Shown here: positions 1 through 8,625 of the stretch, piece after piece | How positions within the stretch are numbered: the first letter of the stretch is position 1 | Layout: every line of letters starts with the position of its first letter | DNA from: Christiangramia flava JLT2011 | Lineage (GTDB): Bacteria > Bacteroidota > Bacteroidia > Flavobacteriales > Flavobacteriaceae | Reading direction: 5' to 3' | DNA length: 64,000 nt | Assembly: GCF_001951155.1 (NCBI RefSeq) | Contig: NZ_CP016359.1 | Location: forward strand, 1,636,001 to 1,700,000 | Program-made: the position numbers and the translations under genes | The notes under the pieces: model-generated | Databases searched by the model: none | What the model was told of the DNA's origin: nothing | What the model saw: only the letters and a program-made list of their open reading frames with translations

Positions 1-121
1 CCGCAGCCGTTTCCGTACCAATATGCGTATCAGTTACATGAGCAAATGTGAAATCCTGAGACTGGGTAGTAAATGAAATTGCCAGTAGAAAAAGGAATAG
101 AAGGTACTTGTTGAAATTCAT
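1..121 (-). CDS. metallophosphoesterase, N-terminal part only
   Basis: Only the first 40 codons lie in the window; the gene runs off the left edge. The start is the ATG at 121-119. Residues 1-22 form a signal peptide (MNFNKYLLFLFLLAISFTTQ). The mature protein opens with FAHVTDTHIG, which matches the first metal-binding block (D-x-H) of calcineurin-like phosphoesterases. It starts 4 nt after the stop of the leftward amidase gene and so looks like the last gene of the ROK-nagB-amidase operon. It is predicted to be an exported phosphoesterase; its substrate cannot be told from this fragment. Confidence 0.6.
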   Translation of the reverse strand, partial: MNFNKYLLFLFLLAISFTTQSQDFTFAHVTDTHIGTETAA

Positions 122-125
122 AATT

Positions 126-1016
126 TCAGAGATATTTAAAAACCAGGTTGTAAAGGATTTTGATTTCGCGGTCGTTCAGTTTTCCGTCGGGTTCATTCTG
201 GAGGAAATGCAGTTCAAAAGCCTGGATGGCCGATTCGGGTTTGGAAATATCGTATCCAATAATCCGAAGCGCCAGGAGCGGGTCAAAATTTTCGGGAACA
301 AGGAGTTCTTTCGGCAAAGCGGTCGGAAATTCTTCAGAATTCAGACTGTCTTTGGCCATTTTGATACGGTCTATCTTTTCTTCGTCATACCAGTAACCAT
401 AGCCATTTTCTGCCAGGGTTTTCCACGGAAAAAATTTATTGGGATCTACCTTTCGGCTGGGAGCCAGATCAGAATGGCCAATAAAATTCGCCTGAGGAAT
501 GCCGTATTCTTCCTTGAGAAAACCGAGCAGTTTCAATAAACTGTGAATCTGTAAAGCTGAAAATTCAGTAAACCCGTCATTATCCAACTCGATCCCTATG
601 GAAGAGGAATTCAGATCCTGGTTATTACCCCATTTTCCAACACCGGCATGCCAGGCGCGGTAATAATCGTTCAGCATATGATAGATTTTACCATTTTGAG
701 CGATCACGTAATGCGCACTTACCTGGGTTTTGGGAAGCGTGAACGTTTTCAGGGTTTGTGCCACCGAATCCTGCGCGGTGTGGTGAATTACCACATAATT
801 AGGCCTGCGGAGATTGAAATTCGTAGTCGCCACAGGATAATCGGCGTAATCCAGGAACAGGGTGTCGGTCCTATTTTCGGTAATGGGAAGCTGTTTCAGT
901 TCCTAAGAAAATTCCGCAGCGCGCTTCTTATAATAACGGTTGGTCGTTTTGTAGGGATTGGGGCTACAGGCGAAAACCGTAGCTAAAACGACCAGGTATA
1001 GGTTTAATTTTTTCAT
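126..1016 (-). pseudogene. AmiD-like N-acetylmuramoyl-L-alanine amidase lipoprotein, interrupted by in-frame TAG
   Basis: The natural start is the ATG at 1016, giving a lipoprotein signal (MKKLNLYLVVLATVFACSPN, Cys at residue 17). Codon 38 is TAG (905-903), and the same frame then runs without interruption to 126. The remaining part is a full amidase_2/AmpD-type domain: the VVIHHTAQ zinc-ligand block, GHSDLAPSRKVDP near the end of the domain, and a small C-terminal helical repeat of the kind seen after AmiD domains. Such enzymes remove stem peptides from murein fragments. Without readthrough, the amidase domain could only be made from an internal GTG at 833, and then without export. The gene starts 1 nt after nagB. 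A sequencing error is possible; the conserved downstream frame suggests that the stop is recent. Confidence 0.75.
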
Positions 1017-1017
1017 C

Positions 1018-2937
1018 TTAAAACTTCCATCTCACAAAAGCTTCCATAGCTTCGTAATTGGCCAGACCGAGCTTATGGTACTGTTCTGCAGTTTCCCTGT
1101 TGCGCTCTTCGGCTCTCACCCAGAATTCACGCTCGTCATCTCCAGGAAAAACAGGTCGGTCTTTTTGAGACTGGTGCTGGAAAATAGCATTTCGTTTTTT
1201 CTCCACTTCCTGCGGAGAAAGCGGAACGGCCATTTCAATTTCATGTACGTGGAATTCCTGCCAGGCACCGCGGTACATCCATAACCAGCAATCCTTGGTC
1301 CATTCTTCGGTCTTCCGAAGCTCGTTGAGTGCTTCCAGCACGATATGGAAGCAAACGATATGCGTCCCATGTGGATCGGCAAAATCACCGGCTGTGAAGA
1401 CCTGGTGCGGTTTGATTTCCTGTAACAGTTCCATGGTAAGCTTCACATCTTTTTCGGTCATTGGTTTTTTCACCTTTTTCCCGGTTTCGTAGAATGGAAG
1501 TGCCATAAAATGGATGTTTTCATCATTCAACCCGGCGTAACGCGCTCCGGCGATAGCTTCGGTCTTCCTGATGAAGGCTTTCACATCCCGAACCTCCGGA
1601 ATGTCTATGTCATTAGGTTTTTTCTTGCTGAAGAACTTCCACATTTTGTCGTAAGTGGCTTCCAGCTTGGAAGTATCATCGCCGATACTTTTATTGAAAT
1701 CGATAGCAAATTCCACATACCGAAGCACATCTGTATCCCAAACTGCGGTGTTACCTGAAGTTTGATACGCCACATGCACGTCATGTCCCTGGTCAACAAG
1801 GCGTATAAAGGTCCCACCCATCGAAATCACATCATCGTCTGGATGCGGGCTGAATATGACCGACCTTTTTCGGGCCGGCCTGGCACGTTCCGGTCTTTGG
1901 GAATCATCGGCTTTTGGTTTTCCACCCGGCCAGCCGGTAATGCTGTGCTGGAGGATATTGAACACCTTGATATTGATGTCGTAGGCCGTTCCCTGATCGG
2001 TGATGAGCTGCGCCATTCCGTTGGCGTTGTAATCTTCTTCGGTAAGCTTCAGGATAGGTTTCTGAAGTTTCCGGGAGAGCCAGATCACGGCCTTTTTTAT
2101 CAGGCTTTCGTCCCATAGGCAATCTTTTACCAGCCAAGGCGTGTCAAAACGGGTTAACTCTGAAGCTGCTTCCTTATCCAGGATAAATTCCACGTTTTCT
2201 GCCAGCTGAAGATAAGTGGCAGGGACACTGCTGGATATTTCCCCTTCCACCGCTTTTTTGATGATCGGCGCTTTTTTCTTGTTCCAGGCCATCAGGATGA
2301 TCTCCCTCGCTTTGAAAATCGTCCCAATACCCATAGTGATCGCCTTGGTAGGCACGTTTTCTTTTCCTCCAAAATCGCGGGAAGCATCTCTTCTGGTAAG
2401 ATCATCCAGCGTTACCAGGCGAGTTCCGGAGTTGGGAGCCGAACCGGGTTCGTTAAAACCGATGTGGCCGGTTCTACCAATTCCCAGCACTTGCAGATCG
2501 AGGCCACCAACGGCCGAGATCTTCTGTTCATAAGCCAGGCAGTAATCGGTAATTTCTTCTTTTTCCAGGGTTCCGTCAGGAATATGGATGTTGTCCCGGC
2601 GAATATCGATATGATTGAACAGGTTCTCATCCATGAAGCGAACATAACTTTGCTTGGCCTCTGGCTGCATGGGAAAATATTCATCGAGGTTGAAAGTGAT
2701 CACATTCTTAAAACTCAGGCCTTCTTCCTGGTGAAGTCGTACCAGCTCTTCGTAAACACCTACAGGGGTTGCGCCGGTTGCCAATCCCAAAACCGCATTT
2801 TCACCTCTTCGTTGTTTGCTTTTAATGATGTCTGAAATTCGAAGTGCCACTTTTTTAGCGGCGATGTCTTCATTTTCAAAAACACTAACCGGAAGTTTTT
2901 CGAATCTGGTTTCTTCTAAGAGGTTTAATCTGGCCAT
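1018..2937 (-). CDS. nagB: glucosamine-6-phosphate deaminase fused to PIG-L deacetylase-like domain
   Basis: The protein has 639 residues in two domains. The first ~300 residues are a NagB isomerase/deaminase: GLATGATPVG for phosphate binding, FNLDEYFPM with the catalytic Asp, and GIGRTGHIGFNEPGS. It would convert glucosamine-6-phosphate to fructose-6-phosphate and ammonia. From about residue 355 a PIG-L/LmbE domain follows, with the zinc motif FSPHPDDDVISMGG and a later DPHGTH, typical of GlcNAc-type deacetylases. Stand-alone NagB is about 260 residues; this long fused form is common in Bacteroidota. It lies 15 nt downstream of the ROK regulator in the same operon. The second domain may deacetylate an amino-sugar derivative, but its substrate is not known. 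Confidence 0.93.
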   Translation of the reverse strand: MARLNLLEETRFEKLPVSVFENEDIAAKKVALRISDIIKSKQRRGENAVLGLATGATPVGVYEELVRLHQEEGLSFKNVITFNLDEYFPMQPEAKQSYVRFMDENLFNHIDIRRDNIHIPDGTLEKEEITDYCLAYEQKISAVGGLDLQVLGIGRTGHIGFNEPGSAPNSGTRLVTLDDLTRRDASRDFGGKENVPTKAITMGIGTIFKAREIILMAWNKKKAPIIKKAVEGEISSSVPATYLQLAENVEFILDKEAASELTRFDTPWLVKDCLWDESLIKKAVIWLSRKLQKPILKLTEEDYNANGMAQLITDQGTAYDINIKVFNILQHSITGWPGGKPKADDSQRPERARPARKRSVIFSPHPDDDVISMGGTFIRLVDQGHDVHVAYQTSGNTAVWDTDVLRYVEFAIDFNKSIGDDTSKLEATYDKMWKFFSKKKPNDIDIPEVRDVKAFIRKTEAIAGARYAGLNDENIHFMALPFYETGKKVKKPMTEKDVKLTMELLQEIKPHQVFTAGDFADPHGTHIVCFHIVLEALNELRKTEEWTKDCWLWMYRGAWQEFHVHEIEMAVPLSPQEVEKKRNAIFQHQSQKDRPVFPGDDEREFWVRAEERNRETAEQYHKLGLANYEAMEAFVRWKF

Positions 2938-2952
2938 TGGAGTTGTTACAAT

Positions 2953-4224
2953 TTAATTGATGTGTGATTTGATCAGGTTGGTTTGTTCATGGAAAATGGT
3001 TTCCATGACCGCGATGATCCCACCATACAGGCTTGAGTTGGGCCCGAGTGTGGACAGCGCAATATTTGTTCTTTCTTTCAGCTGCATCATACAGTAAGTG
3101 TTCATGGCCTGCTGCACGGGAGTGGTGATGAACTGCCGCGCATCGGCGATCTTTCCTTCCAAAATGATCAGTTCCGGGTTGAAGATCTGAACGAGGATGG
3201 AAATTCCCTTTCCAAGCTGAATGCCTATTTCTGAAATGACGTTAATGGCGAACTGGTCGCCTTTATTGGCAGCTTCGATGATCACCTGTGGTTCCAGGCG
3301 ATCGTATTTATTTTTCAGTAATTCGTTAAGCAGGGAGGTTTCTCCTGCATCCAGGCCTTCCTTGGCCTTTTTCACCAGCGCCAGGCCGGAAGCTTCGGTT
3401 TCCAGGCAGCCTCTTTTTCCACAGTGGCAAAGCTGGCCGTCTTCGGTCATGGGAATATGCCCGAATTCCCCGGCAAATCCCGAAGAGCCGGAATGCATTT
3501 TTCCGCCCATGATGATGCCCAGGCCAATTCCCCAGTCCATAGAGATCACCAGCACATCCTGCCGATTCTTGGCAAGCCCATAGCGAAATTCAGCAAGACA
3601 GGCACTTTTGGCATCATTCAGAATTGCCACCGGTTTTTTGAAAGTTTTCTCCAGTTTATTCTGAAGTGACTCCGGTTCCTGGTCGCTGAGGTAATAAGTG
3701 AAGTTTTTACCTTCTTCCGTAGAAACCAGGCCGGGCATGCTAATTCCCACACCCATGATTTTATCCTGGCTGATTTCTGAATCTTTGATAAGGTCCTGGG
3801 AAAGTTCATAAAGGTCATCCACGATATTGGCTGAAGGGGAGATTTCCTTTTCCACATTTCGCTCGGCTACGATACTGTGATTGTTATCGATGATGGCGAA
3901 TTTGATGTTCGATCGTTCAATATGAATGCTCAGGACAAAAAACAGGTGTTCCCGCAACCCGAAAAGATCGGGTTTTCTTCCTCCATCTGATTTTCCCTGG
4001 CCTTTCTTGACAACGATATCGGCCTCTTTTAACTGGTTGATCAATGCCATGGAGGTTGGGAGACTTACATTGAATTTGTTGCAGATATCTGCATTGCTCG
4101 TCTCACCATTCAGAAACAGATGCTTGATAATCTTAATTTTCTGAAGGTATTTTTTTCTTTCCACATTGCTGATCCCGGCCAGTTGTTCATCTTTAACCAG
4201 GAAATCCTTTAAATCTTTTGCCAT
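2953..4224 (-). CDS. ROK family transcriptional regulator (NagC-like)
   Basis: The N-terminal ~85 residues form a winged helix-turn-helix (NADICNKFNVSLPTSMALINQLKEA is the likely helix pair). The rest is a ROK sugar-kinase-like domain with the ATP-site-like VISMDWGIGLGIIMGG and the zinc motif CHCGKRGCLETEASG. Such proteins sense amino sugars or their phosphates and usually repress uptake and catabolic genes. It is the first gene of the leftward operon with nagB and faces the NagX-like gene across a 189-nt AT-rich gap, so it probably controls both directions in response to GlcNAc-type signals. That role is inferred from context. Confidence 0.88.
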   Translation of the reverse strand: MAKDLKDFLVKDEQLAGISNVERKKYLQKIKIIKHLFLNGETSNADICNKFNVSLPTSMALINQLKEADIVVKKGQGKSDGGRKPDLFGLREHLFFVLSIHIERSNIKFAIIDNNHSIVAERNVEKEISPSANIVDDLYELSQDLIKDSEISQDKIMGVGISMPGLVSTEEGKNFTYYLSDQEPESLQNKLEKTFKKPVAILNDAKSACLAEFRYGLAKNRQDVLVISMDWGIGLGIIMGGKMHSGSSGFAGEFGHIPMTEDGQLCHCGKRGCLETEASGLALVKKAKEGLDAGETSLLNELLKNKYDRLEPQVIIEAANKGDQFAINVISEIGIQLGKGISILVQIFNPELIILEGKIADARQFITTPVQQAMNTYCMMQLKERTNIALSTLGPNSSLYGGIIAVMETIFHEQTNLIKSHIN

Positions 4225-4413
4225 AAGCTGCTGTAATAGTTCAATAATTCATGAAAGCATTAAAAACTATTAAAATATAGATTTTAAAAGAAAGTGTCTA
4301 ACGAGAGATTAAAAATAGATAAAAAAACTTCTAAAATAAAAACTTAACTAAAAATTTTATAAAAGATTTTTTATTTGGTTAAAATTTATACTTTTATAAT
4401 TCTGAAACATATT

Positions 4414-5544
4414 ATGTTGGTTCAAACTTCTTTAAAAAGGTATCTGTCTCTGGATGTGCTTCGCGGCCTCACTATTGCTTTAATGGTCGTCGTGAATACT
4501 CCAGGAAGCTGGTCTACTATCTATGCGCCCTTTGAACACGCGCCCTGGCATGGTTTCACACCCACTGACCTTGTTTTTCCTACCTTCCTGTTCGTGGTTG
4601 GAAACGCCATGAGCTTTAGCCTGAAAAAATATGAAGCTGCCGGAGAACGTGCTTTCTGGCAAAAGATTCTGAAAAGGAGCCTGCTGATCTTTTTAATTGG
4701 TCTTTTATTAACGGCCTTTCCGCTGGTTACGCGAACCGAAGAAGGGATCGTGTGGAAAGATTTTACTGAAATGCGTATTATGGGCGTGCTTCAGCGGATC
4801 GCGCTTTGCTATTTTTTCGCGTCGATCATCATTCATTATTTAAAATCTCGTGGCGCCCTGGCACTTTCAGTATTCTTCTTACTGGCCTATTGGGGAATCA
4901 TGTGGTTTTTCGGGACTCATCCTGATCCATATTCGCTTCCGAATAACGCGGCCTTAAAATTTGACCTGCTGGTTTTTCCGAAGGAGAATCTATGGAAAGG
5001 CTTCGGGCAGTCTTTTGATCCGGAAGGATTGCTCAGCACCCTGCCGGCAATCGTAAACGTCATAGCCGGTTACCTCTGCGGAAGATTCATTCAGAAAAAC
5101 CCCAAAAAGATCAAGCTTGTCGTGAGTTTGCTATGCATGGGAGTGATCTTGCTGGGAATTGGAAAATTCTGGAATATTTTCTTCCCTATAAATAAAGGAA
5201 TCTGGACGAGTTCCTTTGTGGTTTATAGCACCGGCTGGGATCTGCTCCTTATCGCGCTGCTCATTTTTATAACCGAAATTGCGAAGATATCCAGGTGGAC
5301 CTATTTTTTCCAGGCTTTCGGAAGGAACCCGCTTTTCATTTTTATCATGTCTGGCGTGCTCATCAAATTGCTCAATTTCATACAGATCAATGGAGAAAGC
5401 CTGAAGGCGATCATCTATCGCGAAGTCTTCCAAAGCTGGCTGGATCCATACAATGCATCTTTATTATTTGCCTTATCTTTCATGCTGTCGCTGTGGTTGC
5501 TTGGATATGTGCTCGACAGAAATAAAATTTACATCAAAGTTTAA
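4414..5544 (+). CDS. NagX-like membrane acyltransferase (heparan-alpha-glucosaminide N-acetyltransferase family)
   Basis: The start at 4414 is preferred over an upstream in-frame one because family members begin close to the conserved RYLSLDVLRGLTIALMVVVN block. The protein has about ten hydrophobic segments. The first segment carries the LDxLRG signature and is followed by APWHGFTPTDLVFPTFLFVVG, both typical of the DUF5009/HGSNAT-like family. In other Bacteroidota and proteobacteria this gene (nagX) accompanies GlcNAc utilisation and is thought to move or modify amino sugars at the inner membrane; the exact reaction is not settled. It lies 14 nt before the GH3 gene and diverges from the ROK regulator. 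Confidence 0.82.
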   Translation: MLVQTSLKRYLSLDVLRGLTIALMVVVNTPGSWSTIYAPFEHAPWHGFTPTDLVFPTFLFVVGNAMSFSLKKYEAAGERAFWQKILKRSLLIFLIGLLLTAFPLVTRTEEGIVWKDFTEMRIMGVLQRIALCYFFASIIIHYLKSRGALALSVFFLLAYWGIMWFFGTHPDPYSLPNNAALKFDLLVFPKENLWKGFGQSFDPEGLLSTLPAIVNVIAGYLCGRFIQKNPKKIKLVVSLLCMGVILLGIGKFWNIFFPINKGIWTSSFVVYSTGWDLLLIALLIFITEIAKISRWTYFFQAFGRNPLFIFIMSGVLIKLLNFIQINGESLKAIIYREVFQSWLDPYNASLLFALSFMLSLWLLGYVLDRNKIYIKV

Positions 5545-5558
5545 ATACGATATCGATA

Positions 5559-8504
5559 ATGTTCTCAAAAAAGATCTTTTTCCTTGGTTTTATCATGCTC
5601 GCTTCCGGCCTGTTTGCGCAACAATCCGGCACGGTAGAGCCTGAATTCCTGAAGTTCACCAATAGCAAATGGGTAGATTCCATTATGAAGAAGCTGTCGC
5701 CAGACGAGCGCGTAGCCCAGCTCATCATGGTTGCGGCCTATTCCAATCGCGGCGAGGAACACCGCCAGGAGATCCTGAAACTGATCGAAGAACAAAAAAT
5801 TGGCGGACTCGTTTTTTTCCAGGGAGATCCGGTGAGTCAGGCAAAACTGATGAATGATTATCAGCTTGTGAGCGAAGTTCCACTATTGGGCGCCATTGAT
5901 GCGGAATGGGGACTGGGCATGCGCCTGGACGGCACCATAAGCTACCCGTTCCAGATGAGCCTGGGTGCGGTTCAAAATGATTCTCTTTTATATGAAATGG
6001 GGCAGGAAGTGGCCAGGCAGGTGAAACGCAGCGGTTTGCATATCAACCTGGCGCCGGTGGTAGATGTGAATAACAATCCGGGCAACCCGGTGATCAATTT
6101 CCGTTCGTTCGGGGAAGACCGCGAAAACGTTAGTCGGAAAGGCATTGCGTATATGCAGGGAATGCAATCTGAATATATCCTTACTACTGCAAAACATTTT
6201 CCGGGACATGGAGATACCGATACCGATTCCCATTTGGCTCTCCCACAGATCAACCATTCGCGCCAAAGACTGGATTCTATTGAAATGTACCCATTTCGGC
6301 AAATGATCCGCGCGGGAATTGGCGGGGTAATGGTCGCCCACCTGGACATTCCTTCACTGGATTCCTCCGGCGTGCCTTCCACCCTGTCTAAAAAGATCAT
6401 CAGCGACATCCTGAAGGACAGCCTCGATTTTCGCGGAATTGTGATCACAGATGCCATGAATATGAAAGGTGTCACCAAGGGCAAGGAACCGGGGGTGGTT
6501 GATGAAGAAGCACTGGTAGCCGGAAATGACCTGCTGGAATTTACGGAAGACGTGCCGCGAGCGATCAGCGAGGTACGAAAGGCAGTTAAAAACGGACTGA
6601 TCTCACAACAACAGATCGATAACAGACTTCGGAAGGTACTCGCTTTAAAACAATGGGTGGGGCTCGACAAATATGAGCCAACTTCGATCGAAAATATGAT
6701 GCAGGACCTGAACAATCCACAGGCTGTTTATCTCAATCACCAGTTGGCCGAAGCATCGGTAACGCTACTGAATAATGAGCTTTTGCCATTGCGAAGGCTG
6801 GATACGCTGAAAGTGGCAAGTATTTCAGTAGGAGCAGAGAAGCAGACCGAATTTCAGGACTACCTGGAACTCTATACCGAAGTTTCCCATTTTCAACTCC
6901 CGGCTGATGCTGGAAAAAAGCAAATTGATTCCATAAAAGAGCAATTGGAAAATTACAACCTGGTCATTTTAGGGCTGCACGATCACAGTAAATTTCCGCG
7001 GAACACGATCCAGTATTCCGAAGAAAACAGGGAATTCCTGAAGTCGGTTTTTCAGCAGAAGAACGTGATCACGGCACTTTTCAAAAACCCGTATACGATT
7101 AATGATCTCGAAAATATCGAAGATTCGCCGGTTTTGATCGCTTCCTACCAGGATTCCCAAATCACCGAAGAAGTTGCGGCACAGCTCATTTTCGGCGGAA
7201 TTGGCGCCAGCGGGAAACTTCCAGTAAGCATCGGCCAAAAGTTTCGCGCAGGAGATGGAATTTCTATTGACGGAATTGGACGTTTTCAGTATACCGTTCC
7301 CGAAGCTGCCGGGATGAATTCAGAAATACTGGTACCCCAGATCGATTCGCTGATGCAGGACGCCATCAGCCAGAAAGCGATTCCTGGCGGCGTGGTCCTG
7401 GTCGCGCGGAACGGAAAAGTGGTTTTTCATAAGGCATACGGCCTTCATAGTTATAGCGACACCATACATGTTGAAAAAGACGATTTGTATGACCTGGCTT
7501 CGGTTACCAAGATCTCTTCAGCTTTGCCCGCGGTCATGCAGCTTTATGATCAAGGGAAATTTGACCTGCAGGCGGGGATCGACGATTATCTTCCGTATTT
7601 CAAAAATTCGAATAAAGCCGGGGTTCCTTTCCGGCAGATCCTGGCGCACCAGGCACGTTTCAAACCCTGGATTCCATACTGGCAGAATACGCTTCGGAAA
7701 AATGGCAGTTTTAAATGGAATACGTTTCAAAAAGATTCTTCGGCCAGGTTTCCAATAAAGGTCAAAGAGGAGTTGTGGCTTCATAAAAATTATAAACACC
7801 AGATTTTTAAGGCGATCAAACAGTCGCCGCTGGAAAAAGAAGCAAAATATAAATATTCCGGACTCCTATTTTATCTCTTACCGTCAATCGTGGAGAACCT
7901 CACGGGTGACGAATTTCGCCACTACATACGTTCTGAATTTTATGACAGGCTGGGCGCCACAACCTTGGGTTACGAGCCAATGGAACGTTTTCAACTCGAT
8001 CGCATCGTTCCCACTGAAAGTGATTTTTTCTTCCGCCACCAGGTCATTCATGGCCGGGTGCATGATGAAGGCGCGATCATGATGGGCGGGGTTTCAGCCA
8101 ACGCAGGACTTTTTTCCAACGCCAATGATCTTGCGAAACTGATGCAGCTTTACCTCAATATGGGTGAATACGCCGGGGAGCGATTTATTTCCGAAGAAAC
8201 CCTGAAAGAATTCAGTAAGGTGCAGTTTCCGGAGAATGATAACCGCCGTGGTCTTGCGTTTGATAAGCCAAATCTCGAGTACATCGGGGAAGACAACAAT
8301 ACCGCGAAAGACGCCAGCAGTGACAGTTTTGGGCATACCGGTTTTACCGGAACGATGGTCTGGATGGATCCTCAGGAACAACTGTTGTATGTTTTTCTTT
8401 CCAACCGGGTGTTGCCCACGCGCGAGAATACCAGGCTTTACCGTTTGAACACGCGCACTAAAATTCAACAGGCTTTATATGATGCGATAAAAACCGGAAA
8501 ATAG
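5559..8504 (+). CDS. GH3 beta-N-acetylhexosaminidase fused to CubicO-type serine hydrolase
   Basis: This 981-residue protein has a signal peptide (MFSKKIFFLGFIMLASGLFAQ). The N-terminal ~370 residues are a GH3 domain of the NagZ type: KHFPGHGDTDTDSH supplies the His/Asp dyad of N-acetylglucosaminidases, and VITDAMNM holds the nucleophile Asp. A middle region resembles the GH3 C-terminal domain. From about residue 590 a class C beta-lactamase/CubicO domain follows (SVTKISS = SxxK; YSGLLFYLL = YxG-type block; HTGFTG). The hydrolase would release terminal GlcNAc from murein or chitin fragments in the periplasm. The second domain may be an esterase or peptidase acting on the same fragments. It stops with TAG at 8502-8504. 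Confidence 0.92.
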   Translation: MFSKKIFFLGFIMLASGLFAQQSGTVEPEFLKFTNSKWVDSIMKKLSPDERVAQLIMVAAYSNRGEEHRQEILKLIEEQKIGGLVFFQGDPVSQAKLMNDYQLVSEVPLLGAIDAEWGLGMRLDGTISYPFQMSLGAVQNDSLLYEMGQEVARQVKRSGLHINLAPVVDVNNNPGNPVINFRSFGEDRENVSRKGIAYMQGMQSEYILTTAKHFPGHGDTDTDSHLALPQINHSRQRLDSIEMYPFRQMIRAGIGGVMVAHLDIPSLDSSGVPSTLSKKIISDILKDSLDFRGIVITDAMNMKGVTKGKEPGVVDEEALVAGNDLLEFTEDVPRAISEVRKAVKNGLISQQQIDNRLRKVLALKQWVGLDKYEPTSIENMMQDLNNPQAVYLNHQLAEASVTLLNNELLPLRRLDTLKVASISVGAEKQTEFQDYLELYTEVSHFQLPADAGKKQIDSIKEQLENYNLVILGLHDHSKFPRNTIQYSEENREFLKSVFQQKNVITALFKNPYTINDLENIEDSPVLIASYQDSQITEEVAAQLIFGGIGASGKLPVSIGQKFRAGDGISIDGIGRFQYTVPEAAGMNSEILVPQIDSLMQDAISQKAIPGGVVLVARNGKVVFHKAYGLHSYSDTIHVEKDDLYDLASVTKISSALPAVMQLYDQGKFDLQAGIDDYLPYFKNSNKAGVPFRQILAHQARFKPWIPYWQNTLRKNGSFKWNTFQKDSSARFPIKVKEELWLHKNYKHQIFKAIKQSPLEKEAKYKYSGLLFYLLPSIVENLTGDEFRHYIRSEFYDRLGATTLGYEPMERFQLDRIVPTESDFFFRHQVIHGRVHDEGAIMMGGVSANAGLFSNANDLAKLMQLYLNMGEYAGERFISEETLKEFSKVQFPENDNRRGLAFDKPNLEYIGEDNNTAKDASSDSFGHTGFTGTMVWMDPQEQLLYVFLSNRVLPTRENTRLYRLNTRTKIQQALYDAIKTGK

Positions 8505-8562
8505 GCAATATTCGGGGTGATTTAACGATTTAGTTATCAGTTGTATAGGATTGAAATTTTGC

Positions 8563-8592
8563 TTGGCAGATTTTCAATTAATTCTATATTTG
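8563..8592 (+). promoter_or_regulatory. Bacteroidota-type promoter for the TonB-dependent receptor
   Basis: TTG at 8563-8565 is followed after 19 nt by TATATTTG at 8585-8592. This is a full match to the known TTG-N19-TAnnTTTG promoter of Bacteroidota. The -7 box ends 33 nt before the receptor ATG at 8626. Confidence 0.75.
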
Positions 8593-8625
8593 TGCTTGAT
8601 TTGCTGAATTAGACTAAAACCATCC

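Noticed and set aside
5972..6715. 247-codon leftward open frame inside the GH3 gene
   Set aside because: It lies antisense to a well conserved catalytic domain; its Ser/Arg-rich translation is typical of a shadow frame.
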